From a bacterium (GTDB lineage: Bacteria > Myxococcota_A > Bradymonadia > UBA7976 > UBA1532): DNA of 64,000 nucleotides. This document shows, in pieces, positions 51,815-60,812 of this stretch; the stretch's first letter is position 1; each line of letters opens with the position of its first letter. The translations under genes and the position numbers were made by a program. The notes beneath the pieces are model-generated. The model saw only the letters and a list, made by a program, of their open reading frames with translations. It ran no database searches and had not been told where the DNA came from. Location of the stretch: positions 1 to 64,000 of the forward strand of contig JAUHYW010000044.1 of NCBI GenBank assembly GCA_030426085.1, given 5' to 3'.

Positions 51815-52110
51815 GGGGTCCTCCAGAGTAAACGATGTGGTCCGAATGCGGCTTTCGGGCGCGCGCCCGAGGGGCTGCGCGTGGCCGAGTCGCCCCGGAA
51901 GCCGACAGGAGCTTACTATTCGAAGTGATTCCGGTGCAACCGGGGGGTTGCACCAGAGCGGGCGCTCGGGGCCGACGCCAGCGCGCCGAGAGGGCCGGTG
52001 GCGACACCCCGTAGAGGCCGGAGGCGGTCTCCCGTCGGCGCTCGAGCGGGCAGGCCTGCCGCTCGGCGGGCGGCGCGTGACCGTCCACCGGGCCGCCGGG
52101 CCGCCGGGCG
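51815..52110. other. Intergenic region with two strong dyads
   Basis: The region separates the FixJ-type regulator from the exported Arg-rich protein. It contains a 16-base perfect palindrome TCGGGCGCGCGCCCGA (51855-51870). It also has a 9-bp perfect inverted repeat GGTGCAACC/GGTTGCACC (51933-51954, 4-base loop GGGG). The second, 156 bases past the regulator's stop, could terminate its transcript or act as an operator for the downstream gene. No coding sequence is evident. Confidence 0.5.
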
Positions 52111-52731
<621 letters not shown>

Positions 52732-52754
52732 CTCCGCCTTCGTCAGCTGTTTCT

Positions 52755-52809
52755 ACGGCGCTTGCCCCGGGGGCGCCGTTCATCCCTCTGCCACAGTGTC
52801 AGTACTATA
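52755..52809 (-). promoter_or_regulatory. Candidate promoter and leader hairpin of the FixJ-type gene
   Basis: On the minus strand TATAGT (52809-52804) is the clearest -10-like element in a GC-rich stretch; no good -35 box is visible. Downstream in the presumed leader, ACGGCGC (52755-52761) pairs with GCGCCGT (52773-52779) as a 7-bp stem. The rest of the 304-base gap (52732-53035) shows no gene. Confidence 0.35.
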
Positions 52810-53013
52810 CGACAAGATCCATCCGCGAAGGCACAGCTTCCGGTCACAATGCGCGGGTTTCCCGACATCATCGGCGCAAGCCCCCGGAATCAAAGTCATT
52901 CCCCCATCTCGACTTCTGAACTGCTCCGACCGGTTTCGAAGCCGCGTGACCGTGCGGCGACCGGTGTCCGACCGCTCCGGCCGGGCCCGACCTCGCCGAC
53001 GCCTCGCCGTGCC

Positions 53014-53029
53014 GGCCCGGATTCGGGCC
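53014..53029 (-). terminator. Hairpin behind the cyclic-nucleotide-binding pair
   Basis: GGCCCG (53014-53019) and CGGGCC (53024-53029) form a perfect stem with loop GATT, 7 bases past the stop of the second cNMP-binding gene on the minus strand. No T-run follows, so terminator function rests on position. Confidence 0.35.
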
Positions 53030-53035
53030 ACGCGG

Positions 53036-53644
53036 TCAGCGTCGCCCCCGGTCGTTGAAGCGGCGGTCGGCGCTGCCCATGACCACCTCGATCGAGTCCA
53101 GCTCGTCCGCCTCGGGGTCGAGCCGGTGACTGCCCTGCCCCATCAACAGCTCGGCGCTGGCCTTGGCCCGATCGCGACGGTTCTCGGTCCCCCGCTTCTT
53201 GTCGGCGAAGCGCCCGGTGGCGGCCCGCAGCCGTCCGACCAGGTCGAGGGCCACCCGGTCGAGGATCTTGTAGGCGAACGGGCTCTGGGCGTTGAGGAGG
53301 CGTTCGAAGTCGTCCCGGCCGAGCTCGATGAGCCGGGCCGGGCGCAGCGCGACCCGGCAGGTGGCCGAGCGCGGCTTGCGGTCGATGAGCGCGAGGTGCC
53401 CCACGAGCGCGCCGGGGGCGAGGGTGGCCAGCTTCTGCTCGGTGCCGTCGGCCAGCCGGGTCAGCACGTCCACGTCGCCGGCCGCGAGCACGAAGCAGCT
53501 CGGGGCCGGATCGCCCTCGCAGAAGAGCAGCTCGCCGGGGTCGTAGCGCCGCCAGGTCAGGAAGTCCCGCAGCCCGGCCAGCTCTTTGGGGGTCAGCTCG
53601 CGAAACAGCGGCAGGCGGCGCAGGGCGGCGAGGTTGGCGATCAT
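53036..53644 (-). CDS. Stand-alone cyclic-nucleotide-binding-domain protein
   Basis: 202 residues; its ATG overlaps the stop of the preceding gene by 4 bases. The cNMP-binding fold fills residues about 10-135 (LPLFRELTPKELAGLRDFLT, GELLFCEGDPAPSCFVLAAG, LGHLALIDRKPRSATCRVAL-like motif near residue 90, LIELGRDDFERLL). Instead of the usual GELAL-x-R-x-R-A-A it has GHLALIDRKPRSATCR, so nucleotide binding may be altered. No DNA-binding domain follows; the C-terminal 60 residues are charged and low complexity. Probable role: a signal-binding adaptor working with its paralogue. Confidence 0.82.
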   Translation of the reverse strand: MIANLAALRRLPLFRELTPKELAGLRDFLTWRRYDPGELLFCEGDPAPSCFVLAAGDVDVLTRLADGTEQKLATLAPGALVGHLALIDRKPRSATCRVALRPARLIELGRDDFERLLNAQSPFAYKILDRVALDLVGRLRAATGRFADKKRGTENRRDRAKASAELLMGQGSHRLDPEADELDSIEVVMGSADRRFNDRGRR

Positions 53645-54336
53645 CGGTTGCTCCAGAAGTTGAGGCGCCCCAGCAACCCGCTGCCGCCGTCGGCCCCCCG
53701 CCCCGCCTCGCCGCCCTGGGTGTCCGACCGGCGGGCCGATGTGACCTTGATCGGACGACTCTTGGTGCGGGGGGCTTTCGGCTCGGGCGCCGTCCGCGGC
53801 GGGGCCTTGCGGCTGCGGATGGGCGCGGCGCGGCCGGGCCGGCCCTCGACACCCAGCGGCGGCGGCGGCATGGGACCCGGCGCGTCGCTCATCAGCAGGC
53901 GCATGCGGGCGTTCGTCTCCCGCAGGCGCTCGCAGAGCGCGACCGAGATGCTGCGGATGATCTTGTAGGCCGCCGGGCGCAGGTTGCGGCGCAGGAACTC
54001 GAACTCGCCCTGGTCGATGCGGAAGAGCGTGACGTCGGTCAGCGCCCGAGCCGAGGCGCTGCGCGGGCTGCCATCGAGCAGCGCCAGCTCGCCGAGCACG
54101 TCGCCCGCGCTCAGCTCGGCCACCTTGACCTCGCCCCGGTTGCGCCCCACCAGGATCTCGACCCGCCCGGTCTGGATGGCGTAGGCCGCCTCCCCTGCCT
54201 CACCCTCGCGGAAGATCAACTCCCCCGCGGCGACCTCCATCGGCCGGATGGCGCGCAGCAACTCGGTCAGATCGGCGTCGTCGAGCGTGCGGAACAGCTC
54301 GACCCGCCGAAAGAACGCGGTCAACGCCTGGCTCAT
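53641..54336 (-). CDS. Stand-alone cyclic-nucleotide-binding-domain protein
   Basis: 231 residues. The cNMP-binding domain is at about 1-140: RRVELFRTLDDADLTELLRA, GELIFREGEAGEAAYAIQTG, RVEILVGRNRGEVKVAELSA, GDVLGELALLDGSPRSASAR, TLFRIDQGEFEFLRRNL. The GELALLDGSPRSASAR segment is the phosphate-binding cassette (GELALxxxxPRxAxxx), close to the classical motif. The C-terminal part is Pro/Arg/Lys-rich (SRKAPPRTAPEPKAPRTKSR) and ends NFWSNR. There is no helix-turn-helix. It is translationally coupled to a second, more divergent copy, and lies downstream of fbp in the same direction. Confidence 0.85.
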   Translation of the reverse strand: MSQALTAFFRRVELFRTLDDADLTELLRAIRPMEVAAGELIFREGEAGEAAYAIQTGRVEILVGRNRGEVKVAELSAGDVLGELALLDGSPRSASARALTDVTLFRIDQGEFEFLRRNLRPAAYKIIRSISVALCERLRETNARMRLLMSDAPGPMPPPPLGVEGRPGRAAPIRSRKAPPRTAPEPKAPRTKSRPIKVTSARRSDTQGGEAGRGADGGSGLLGRLNFWSNR

Positions 54337-54425
54337 CGTCCAGCCCCCCTCGGCTGTGGCCGTTCAGGTCACGAGATGACCATAGCGCATCGGGGCACGA
54401 AACTCACAATGGGCAGACCCGCCGG

Positions 54426-55439
54426 TCACCGGCTGCGATACTCGTGGTACTGGCGCTCGGCGAGCGCGACGTCGGGCGCGGGGCCGATGATCAGCCCGCT
54501 GCGATCGTGAAGCCCCTCGGGGTCGACGTCGAGGATGGCTCCTCCGCCCCACGAGGCGCCGCCGCCAGCGATCTCGGCCAGGAAGGCCAGCGGGTTGCAC
54601 TCGTAGAGCAGCCGCAGCTTGCCCCGCCCGGTCCGGCGGTCGACGGGGTACATGAAGAGGCCGCCGGTGAGCAGGTTGCGGTGGAAGTCGGCCACCAGCG
54701 ACCCGATGTGGCGGGCCGAGACCCGCCGCTTCTCGTCGTCGTTGCGGCCCTTGATCGCGTCGAGCGTGGGCTGCACCCACGGCTGCCAGTAGGGGGCGTT
54801 GCACTCGTTGATCGACAGGTACTTCGTCGCCGCCGGCATGCGGATGGCCCGCCGGGTGAGGAAGAACTCTCCAGACGAGGGGTCGAGGGTGAAGCTGTCG
54901 ACGGTGCGCCCGGCGCTGTAGACGAGCACCGTGGCCGAACCGTAGACGATATAACCCGCGCCGACCATGTCCCGACCGGGGCGCAGGATGTCGTCGAGGC
55001 CGACCCGGTCGGGGTGCAGCCGGGGGTAGATCGCGAAGATGGTGCCGATGGAGACGCTGACGTCGATGTTGCTCGAGCCGTCGAGCGGATCGAACGCGAC
55101 GACGTAGTCCCCCGCGTTCTCCGGTTCGACCTCGATGAGGGCGTCCTCCTCCTCGGAGGCCATCGCCGCCACGCAGCCCGAGCGGCGCAGCACCTCGACG
55201 AAGGTGTCGTTGGCGATGCGGTCGAGCTTCTGCACCGTCTCGCCCTGCACGTTGGTCTCGCCGGTGGCCCCCCAGACCTCGATGAGCCCCGCCCGGCGCA
55301 CCTGGGCGCTGATCAGCTTGCCGGCGACCCCGATCTGGGTCAGCAGCGCCGAGAATCGCCCCCGGGCGCCGGGGTGATGGGCCTGATTGCCGAGCACATG
55401 CTGGGTGAGGGTGACGCCGAAGTCGGCGGCGAGGGACAT
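54426..55439 (-). CDS. fbp: Fructose-1,6-bisphosphatase class 1
   Basis: 337 residues, the usual length. Fructose-1,6-bisphosphatase removes the C1 phosphate in gluconeogenesis and needs Mg2+. Signature motifs: GETNVQGETVQKLDRIANDT, the metal-binding ASEEEDALIEV and VAFDPLDGSSNIDVSVSIGT, YGSATVLVYSAG for the sugar site, and KLRLLYECNPLAFLAEIAGG. The start MSLAADFGVTLTQHVLGN is normal for the family. The cNMP-binding pair follows on the same strand after 89 bases, but cotranscription is not obvious, since small hairpins intervene. Confidence 0.96.
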   Translation of the reverse strand: MSLAADFGVTLTQHVLGNQAHHPGARGRFSALLTQIGVAGKLISAQVRRAGLIEVWGATGETNVQGETVQKLDRIANDTFVEVLRRSGCVAAMASEEEDALIEVEPENAGDYVVAFDPLDGSSNIDVSVSIGTIFAIYPRLHPDRVGLDDILRPGRDMVGAGYIVYGSATVLVYSAGRTVDSFTLDPSSGEFFLTRRAIRMPAATKYLSINECNAPYWQPWVQPTLDAIKGRNDDEKRRVSARHIGSLVADFHRNLLTGGLFMYPVDRRTGRGKLRLLYECNPLAFLAEIAGGGASWGGGAILDVDPEGLHDRSGLIIGPAPDVALAERQYHEYRSR

Positions 55440-55575
55440 GGGGCCTCCTCCCGAAGCGGTCGTGGCGGCGGGAGTCTACTGTCATCGATCGGGCCTGTCG
55501 ACCGCCCCCGGCGATTGATCCGGGGGGCGCGTGCGGTCCAGAATGCCGGCGCGGATGATCGGACCGGGAGGCAAG

Positions 55576-56595
55576 ATGAGGCGCGTGTGGGGGCAGAGCG
55601 GCCGTTGGATGGCCGCGCTCGTGATCGCCGCGGGGTGCATGGCGGCCTGTGACGACGAGCCGGACGGCGAGGCGCCGGTGCCGGACGTGGCCGTCGACGC
55701 CGCGCCGCCCGATCCGGACATGGCGCCGGTGGACATGGCGCCCGAGCGGGACCGCTACGTGGAGCCCGACGTCATGCGGCCGCCGCCGGACATGGGCCCC
55801 GAGGTCGACATGGCGCCCCTGCCCGATGTCGGCCCGCTCGATGGCGCGCCGTGCGACCCCCGGCTGCGGGGCAATACGACCTGCGACGACTACTGCTGCG
55901 AGCCGGGCGAGTTCTGCGTGCGAGTGCCCGGAGCCCGCGTCAGCGACGGGCGGTGTCAGGCCGGCGATGGGTGCACCATCGGGCAGCCGGCGCCGGACAA
56001 CGGCTGCCCCGAAGAGCGGCCGTACTGCCACCTCAAGGGCGCCTCGACGAAGTGCACCCAGCCCGGCGCGCTCGAGGCGGGCGACGACTGCGTGGACGAC
56101 TACGGCATCCCCCAGCCCTGCGTCGAAGGGCTCGTATGCAACAACAGCGTGTGCCAGGCGCCCTGCGATCCGGCGGCCGACGAGGCCGGGTGCCCCGAGG
56201 ACGGGCTGTGCTTCGACCTGTCGGAGAGCCTGGGCGTGCCCGGCGGCCTGTGCGGCCCGCGGGTGTGCAACTGGTTCGACGGCACCGGGTGCGATCCGGG
56301 GCGCAAGTGCTCGCTGGTCATCCGCAACGACGGGGTGCTGGTGGGTACCTGCAACCAGATCGACGGCCAGGGCAACAGCGACGGCGCGCTGTGCGAGCCG
56401 CAGGACGGGGGCGGCGACAACTGCCAGCAGGGGCTCTACTGCACCCGCCCCCGGGGTCGGCCGGCCATCTGCCGGACGCTGTGCGACACCGGGCAGTACG
56501 TGGCCCCCTGCCCCGGCATCCAGGCCTGCGAAGAGCGGCTTCAGTTCACCAGCGGGGTCGCCCGAGGCGTCGGGATCTGCGTCACCAACCAGTGA
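55576..56595 (+). CDS. Cysteine-rich lipoprotein
   Basis: 339 residues. The ATG at 55576 has GGGAGG just upstream, better than the in-frame ATGs before it. Lipobox AACDDE after MAALVIAAGCMAAC, then a Pro/Asp/Met-rich linker (to about residue 90). The rest contains about 30 cysteines in repeated CxxG and CCxxG forms (CDDYCCEPGEFCVRV, CQAGDGC, CTQPGALEAGDDCVDDYGIP, CVEGLVCNNSVCQAPCDPAA, CEPQDGGGDNCQQGLYC), like myxobacterial secreted Cys-rich proteins. Disulfide-linked surface protein, function unknown. It is divergent from fbp. Confidence 0.75.
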   Translation: MRRVWGQSGRWMAALVIAAGCMAACDDEPDGEAPVPDVAVDAAPPDPDMAPVDMAPERDRYVEPDVMRPPPDMGPEVDMAPLPDVGPLDGAPCDPRLRGNTTCDDYCCEPGEFCVRVPGARVSDGRCQAGDGCTIGQPAPDNGCPEERPYCHLKGASTKCTQPGALEAGDDCVDDYGIPQPCVEGLVCNNSVCQAPCDPAADEAGCPEDGLCFDLSESLGVPGGLCGPRVCNWFDGTGCDPGRKCSLVIRNDGVLVGTCNQIDGQGNSDGALCEPQDGGGDNCQQGLYCTRPRGRPAICRTLCDTGQYVAPCPGIQACEERLQFTSGVARGVGICVTNQ

Positions 56596-56638
56596 GGGTG
56601 ACGGTCGGTCGCCAGTGAATCCGTGCCCGAACCCGGGA

Positions 56639-57313
56639 TCAGAGCTGGGTGTGCAGCCCGCACTCGGTCTTCGACCGGCCCGCCCAGCGCCCGGCGCGCT
56701 CGTCGCCGCCGGCCTCGACCGGGCGGGTGCACGGCGCGCAACCGACGGACGGGTATCCCTGATCGTGGAGCGGGTTGTAGGGCAGGTCGTGGGTGAAGAC
56801 GTGGCGCCAGACGTCCTTGCGGGTCCACCGCGCCAGCGGGCTGATCTTGTAGACGGTGCGCCCGTCCACCGGCCGCACGTCGAGGATCGGGGTGTCGGCC
56901 CGGGTCGGCCCCTGATCCCGACGCAGGCCGGTGATCCAGGCGTCGAGCCCGGCGAGCATGCGCCGGGTGGGCTCGACCTTGCGCATCGCGCAGCAGCGAT
57001 CGGGATCGACGACGTACAGCTCGTCGCCGAAGCGCTCGGCCTGCTCGGCCACGGTCAGATCGGGTCGCAGGATCTCGACGCTCACCGCCAGCCGCCGCTG
57101 CACCCGCTCGACCATCTCGAGCGTCTCGTCGAAGTGGAGCCCGGTGTCGATGAAGAAGACCCGCGCCCCGGGGTTGACCCGCGCGGCGATGTGCATCAAC
57201 GCGACCCCACTCGGGCCGAAGGCCGTCGAGAGCGCGACCCGATCGCCGAACGTCTCGTAGGCCCAGCGCAGTATGTCGCTGGGCGCGGCGGACTCGAACT
57301 CGGGGATAGACAT
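56639..57313 (-). CDS. cysH: Assimilatory adenylyl-sulfate (APS) reductase
   Basis: 224 residues from the ATG at 57313. It reduces activated sulfate to sulfite in cysteine synthesis. Motifs: nucleotide-binding ALSTAFGPSGVALMHIAARV, FFIDTGLHFDETLEMVERV, the iron-sulfur motif RCCAMRKVEP paired with GCAPCTRPV (CC...CxxC), and the C-terminal catalytic ECGLH. The four iron-sulfur cysteines point to the APS-using bacterial type rather than the PAPS-using E. coli type, though some iron-sulfur forms accept both. No cysD/cysN or sulfite reductase genes are in the window. A divergent AT-rich stretch lies before the start. Confidence 0.93.
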   Translation of the reverse strand: MSIPEFESAAPSDILRWAYETFGDRVALSTAFGPSGVALMHIAARVNPGARVFFIDTGLHFDETLEMVERVQRRLAVSVEILRPDLTVAEQAERFGDELYVVDPDRCCAMRKVEPTRRMLAGLDAWITGLRRDQGPTRADTPILDVRPVDGRTVYKISPLARWTRKDVWRHVFTHDLPYNPLHDQGYPSVGCAPCTRPVEAGGDERAGRWAGRSKTECGLHTQL

Positions 57314-57418
57314 AAACACACCAAACCGGTCGGAATTACGTAAATAATGATGCATCAGGGGACCAGACGGGTCCACCGTGGGGCGTTTTTTCTTCAATTC
57401 CGATGTGAGGACGCGGAT

Positions 57419-57619
57419 TTGCAGCTCGAGCACAAGTACGTCGAGACCAGCTTCGTCACCGACGAGGAGCTCAGCCGGCTGGTGAACCTGTGGACCGGGC
57501 GGGGGTGGCGCTACGAGGGGGTGCAGTTCGCCATGCGCGAGGCTTCGAAGCGGCCGGCGATGGCGTTCCTGCTGTTCACCCGGGCGGGGGACGCGCCCGA
57601 TGCCGAGGCGGCGACCTGA
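57419..57619 (+). CDS. Small DUF4177-like protein
   Basis: 66 residues from the TTG at 57419, chosen because TGAGGA lies 7 bases upstream; ATGs at 57347 and 57350 would add an Arg-rich stretch. The sequence QLEHKYVETSFVTDEELSRL, NLWTGRGWRYEGVQFAMREA, AMAFLLFTR has the strand-helix-strand pattern of DUF4177 (aromatic W-E-Y-K start and GW in the middle). Function unknown. It is divergent from cysH, with about 100 bases between the starts, and converges with a HEAT-repeat gene. Confidence 0.65.
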   Translation: MQLEHKYVETSFVTDEELSRLVNLWTGRGWRYEGVQFAMREASKRPAMAFLLFTRAGDAPDAEAAT

Positions 57620-57647
57620 GCGGCCCGGCGCCCGGCGGCAGATGGAT

Positions 57648-58676
57648 TCAGAGGGTCTGGCCCCGGGTCGGATCCTCGACCGTCTCGCCGAGCGCGCTCG
57701 GCGTCGTCAGCCGCTCGATGAGCCCGTCGACCACCCGGCGGCGGCGGGGGTCGACCCGGCCGCGCAGATCACGCAGCGCGTCCAGGCTGTCGCGATCACC
57801 GAGGGCCACCAGCGCCCGGGCGGCGGCGAGCTGAACCACCGGGGCCTCGGAGGACAGCGCCGGGCGGATCTCCGCCGGGGGCACCTTCGCGGCGGCCAGC
57901 GCCCGCACCGCGGCCTCGGCCAGCGGGATGATGCCGCCCTTGTCCAGATGCACCGCCAGGGCCTTGCGGGCCGGCTCGACGTCGCCGAGGTGGCCCAGCG
58001 CGACGAAGGCGTCGGCCCGGGCGGCCGTCGGGGCCCGGGGGTCGCCGGCCAGCGTCCGCAGCGGGGCTTTCAGCGCGGGATCGGGCGCCGCGGTCGCGGT
58101 GGCCACCGCCGCCTGCTGGACCTTGGGATCGGCGTCGGTCAGCGCCGGCCCGAGGCAGCCCACCGCCCCCGGGTGCCGAGCCAGCCCCCGGGCCGCCCCC
58201 ACCCGGACCTCGGACCACGGGTCGCTCGCCAGCAGCTCGCAGAGCGCCGGGCCGCCGGCGCCGGCCCACGCCGCGTGCGCCCGGACCTCGGGATCGGGTG
58301 AGCCGAGCGCCGGCGTGAGCGCCTCGACCGCCCCGAGCTGCCGCAGCGCGCGGGCGGCCTCCCGTGCGAGGGCGACCGCTTCGGGGTCGCCGGCGCCCGC
58401 GGTCAGCGGGGCCAGCATGCCCGGCACCGCGTCCCCCCGCAGCAGCGCAGCGGCCCGCACTGCGAGCACCCGATCGGTGAATCCGGCGTCGGCGTCGGCG
58501 GCGAGCGCGGCGGCGGCCGTGCCCAGCCCGGTGCGCCGCGCAGTCTGCAAGTCGAGGCGCCCCAGCTTCAAGAGCTGCTGCAGCGCGCCGGTACGGGCTT
58601 CGGGCTGGGACAGCGCCCGGGCCGAAGCCGACGGGTCGAAGGCGAACAGCGCGAGCGCGGCGAACAGGGCGGTCAT
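57648..58676 (-). CDS. Exported HEAT-repeat protein
   Basis: 342 residues; the ATG at 58676 has GGAG 5 bases upstream. A short signal peptide (TALFAALALFAFDPSASA) is followed by about seven HEAT units (VLAVRAAALLRGDAVPGMLA, EAVALAREAARALRQLGAVE, DPEVRAHAAWAGAGGPALCE, SEVRVGAARGLARHPGAVGC, APVVQLAAARALVALGDRDS). HEAT repeats scaffold protein contacts. It is shorter than the retron proteins and exported, so it is unlikely to be part of that system. Two cysteines could form a disulfide. Function unknown. Confidence 0.75.
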   Translation of the reverse strand: MTALFAALALFAFDPSASARALSQPEARTGALQQLLKLGRLDLQTARRTGLGTAAAALAADADAGFTDRVLAVRAAALLRGDAVPGMLAPLTAGAGDPEAVALAREAARALRQLGAVEALTPALGSPDPEVRAHAAWAGAGGPALCELLASDPWSEVRVGAARGLARHPGAVGCLGPALTDADPKVQQAAVATATAAPDPALKAPLRTLAGDPRAPTAARADAFVALGHLGDVEPARKALAVHLDKGGIIPLAEAAVRALAAAKVPPAEIRPALSSEAPVVQLAAARALVALGDRDSLDALRDLRGRVDPRRRRVVDGLIERLTTPSALGETVEDPTRGQTL

Positions 58677-58820
58677 CGGGCACTCCATCAGGCGACGGTG
58701 CACCATACAGCAACCGGCCCCGGGCGCGCAGCGCGGCGGTCGTCGAGCGCGGTCCGCCGTCGGGGCGTCCGGCGTCACGCGACCGGGACGCGGCCCGGTC
58801 GGCTCTGCTACCGTGCGCTC

Positions 58821-60812
58821 ATGAGGCGATACGACCGACGAATCCGCTCCGCCCGGAGCGGCTGGTGGTGGGCGGCGGCCGCCGCTCTGATGCTCGCGGG
58901 CTGCGACGACGGGCGCTCCCGCACCGAGGGGGGGATCGGCGACCGAGCCGACCGGGGGCAGCTCGACGGCGGGCTCGACATGGCGCCCGACGCGGGGCCG
59001 CTCGATCGGGGGCTCGACGCCGCCCCGATCGACGACGCCGGGCCCCTCGACGCGCGCTTCGATGTCGGGCCCGATCCCGACGCCGCGCCCGACGGGCAGT
59101 TCGAACCCGACGCCGATCCGGGGCCCGTCCCGGACGGCGGCCCGACCGGACGCTTCGTGGTGGGCATGGCCCGCGCAGCCGATGGGATCTCCGAGGTCAC
59201 CGTGCGCGCCGGTGGGGTGGTCACCCGGGCCGCCGCCGACGGCCGCTTCCGCCTGGGGCCCCTGGAGGCCGACGAGATCGTGCTCCGCTTCTCGGCCCCC
59301 GATCACCAGACCGAGGAGATCTCCCTGGCCCTGCCCGACCCCGGCGACACCCCGCTGCCCGAGCCGATGGTGCTCTACCGCGGCGTGCGCATCGGCGAGG
59401 CGGCCACCGGGCGGCTCATCTTCCGCTTCGACGAAGAGTGGTTCTTGTGGGAGGTCGACGACCGCCTGCTCGCCACGCCCACCCCCGAGATCGACGTCCG
59501 GGTGCTCGCCCCCGAGCAGCACGAGGTCTTCCTCGGCTTCGCCGCCGACGGCGACGCCGTCTTCACCCGGCGACGCACCATGCCGGGCATCGCCGGCGAC
59601 ATCGACCAGCGCCCGCTCGACGGCAGCCCGGCCACCCCGCTCTTCGTCGAGGCCCAGCCGTGGGTCCGGGAGGTCGGCCCCTACCGCCTGGCGATGGTCG
59701 AGACCCGCGAGGCGCTCTCCCGGCTCGAGGCGACCCGCACCGGCGAAGAACCCCGAGCGCTGGCCACCGGCGTGCCGTGGCTGCTCGTCACCACCCTGGC
59801 CGACGATCAGGTGGCCTGGGCCGCCGGCGAGGCGGGCGACTTCGGCGTCTTCGTGGCGGCGCTCGACGGCGGCGCGCCCATCCAGGTCAGCCCGCCGGAC
59901 GGCCCCACGGCCGACGCCTTCCTGCTCACCACGCCCGACCGCCGGGGCCTCGTGTGGATCTCGCCCACCGGCGCACTGTGGCGCTGGCCCGGCGAGGGCG
60001 CCGCCGAGCGGCTGGCCGACGACGTCGCGACCAGCCCCCGCCCCCGGCTGCTGCGCGACGGCCGGGTGCTCTTCGCCCGCCGCGAGGGCGCGCAGGCGTC
60101 GTTCCACCTGTGGACCCCCGACGGCACCCGGCGGGTGGTCGACGGCGCCCGCCCCAGCCCGGCGCTGCTCATCGGCGAGACGCTCTACGCCGACCGCCCC
60201 GAGGCCGGCCTGTGGTCCGGTGAGCTGGCCGGGCCCGACGGGCAGCACGTCCTCGACCCGCCGGTGGAGACCTTCATGTCGAGCGGCGGCGGGGTCCTGG
60301 CGCTGATCGACGGGGCCGCGTGGCGCTATCGCCCCGACACGGGCGCCGAGGCGCTGGGGGCCGACGGATTGACCCAGCTCGGCTTCGCGCCCCTCGGCGG
60401 CACGGCGTGGCAGGCCGAGACCGGGCGCCTGTGGTTCGTGCCCGGCCCGGGGGTCCCGGGTGAGGCGGCGGTCATCGCCGAGGCCGATCGGCCGGGGCGG
60501 CTCAACGCGCCGGGCGGCGGCGCCATCTACGCGCTCAACGGCGGCGACATCTGGGCCCGGGTGCCGCTGCCGCCCGGCGACGGAGCGCCCATCCGCTTCG
60601 ACCGGCCCCTCGCGTCGCTGATCACCGTCGGCGCCGACGGGCTGCTCGGGCAGGACGCCGACGCCGCGCTGTGGGCGATCGACCCGCACACCGGCGCCAG
60701 CGTCGGCTGGGCCTTGAACGTCGACGACGTCCAGACCAGCGCCCGCAACGGCTGGGTGGCCTATACCTGCGACCGGGGCACCTTCCTCGCCCCCTGGCCC
60801 GCCGTCGAGTGA
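58821..60812 (+). CDS. Surface lipoprotein with carboxypeptidase-regulatory-like and propeller domains
   Basis: 663 residues. Lipobox ALMLAGC, then an Asp/Pro/Gly-rich linker (to about 110). A small carboxypeptidase-regulatory-like domain lies at about 113-190 (RFVVGMARAADGISEVTVRA, LGPLEADEIVLRFSAPDH). The rest looks like a propeller (VFLGFAADGDAVFTRRRTMP, LVTTLADDQVAWAAGEAG, FLLTTPDRRGLVWISPTGAL, VGADGLLGQDADAALWAIDP). The gene overlaps the next start by 4 bases. No catalytic motif was seen. It is probably a display or sensing protein on the outer surface. Confidence 0.75.
   Translation: MRRYDRRIRSARSGWWWAAAAALMLAGCDDGRSRTEGGIGDRADRGQLDGGLDMAPDAGPLDRGLDAAPIDDAGPLDARFDVGPDPDAAPDGQFEPDADPGPVPDGGPTGRFVVGMARAADGISEVTVRAGGVVTRAAADGRFRLGPLEADEIVLRFSAPDHQTEEISLALPDPGDTPLPEPMVLYRGVRIGEAATGRLIFRFDEEWFLWEVDDRLLATPTPEIDVRVLAPEQHEVFLGFAADGDAVFTRRRTMPGIAGDIDQRPLDGSPATPLFVEAQPWVREVGPYRLAMVETREALSRLEATRTGEEPRALATGVPWLLVTTLADDQVAWAAGEAGDFGVFVAALDGGAPIQVSPPDGPTADAFLLTTPDRRGLVWISPTGALWRWPGEGAAERLADDVATSPRPRLLRDGRVLFARREGAQASFHLWTPDGTRRVVDGARPSPALLIGETLYADRPEAGLWSGELAGPDGQHVLDPPVETFMSSGGGVLALIDGAAWRYRPDTGAEALGADGLTQLGFAPLGGTAWQAETGRLWFVPGPGVPGEAAVIAEADRPGRLNAPGGGAIYALNGGDIWARVPLPPGDGAPIRFDRPLASLITVGADGLLGQDADAALWAIDPHTGASVGWALNVDDVQTSARNGWVAYTCDRGTFLAPWPAVE

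Noticed and set aside
57359-57391. Terminator suggested by GGACC/GGTCC and a later T-run (GTTTTTT)
   Set aside because: The stem is only 5 bp and 11 bases separate it from the T-run; it lies upstream of a gene rather than after one.
57648-58676. Further member of the retron HEAT system
   Set aside because: It is exported by a signal peptide, 30 kb away and has no linked RT or SWIM gene.
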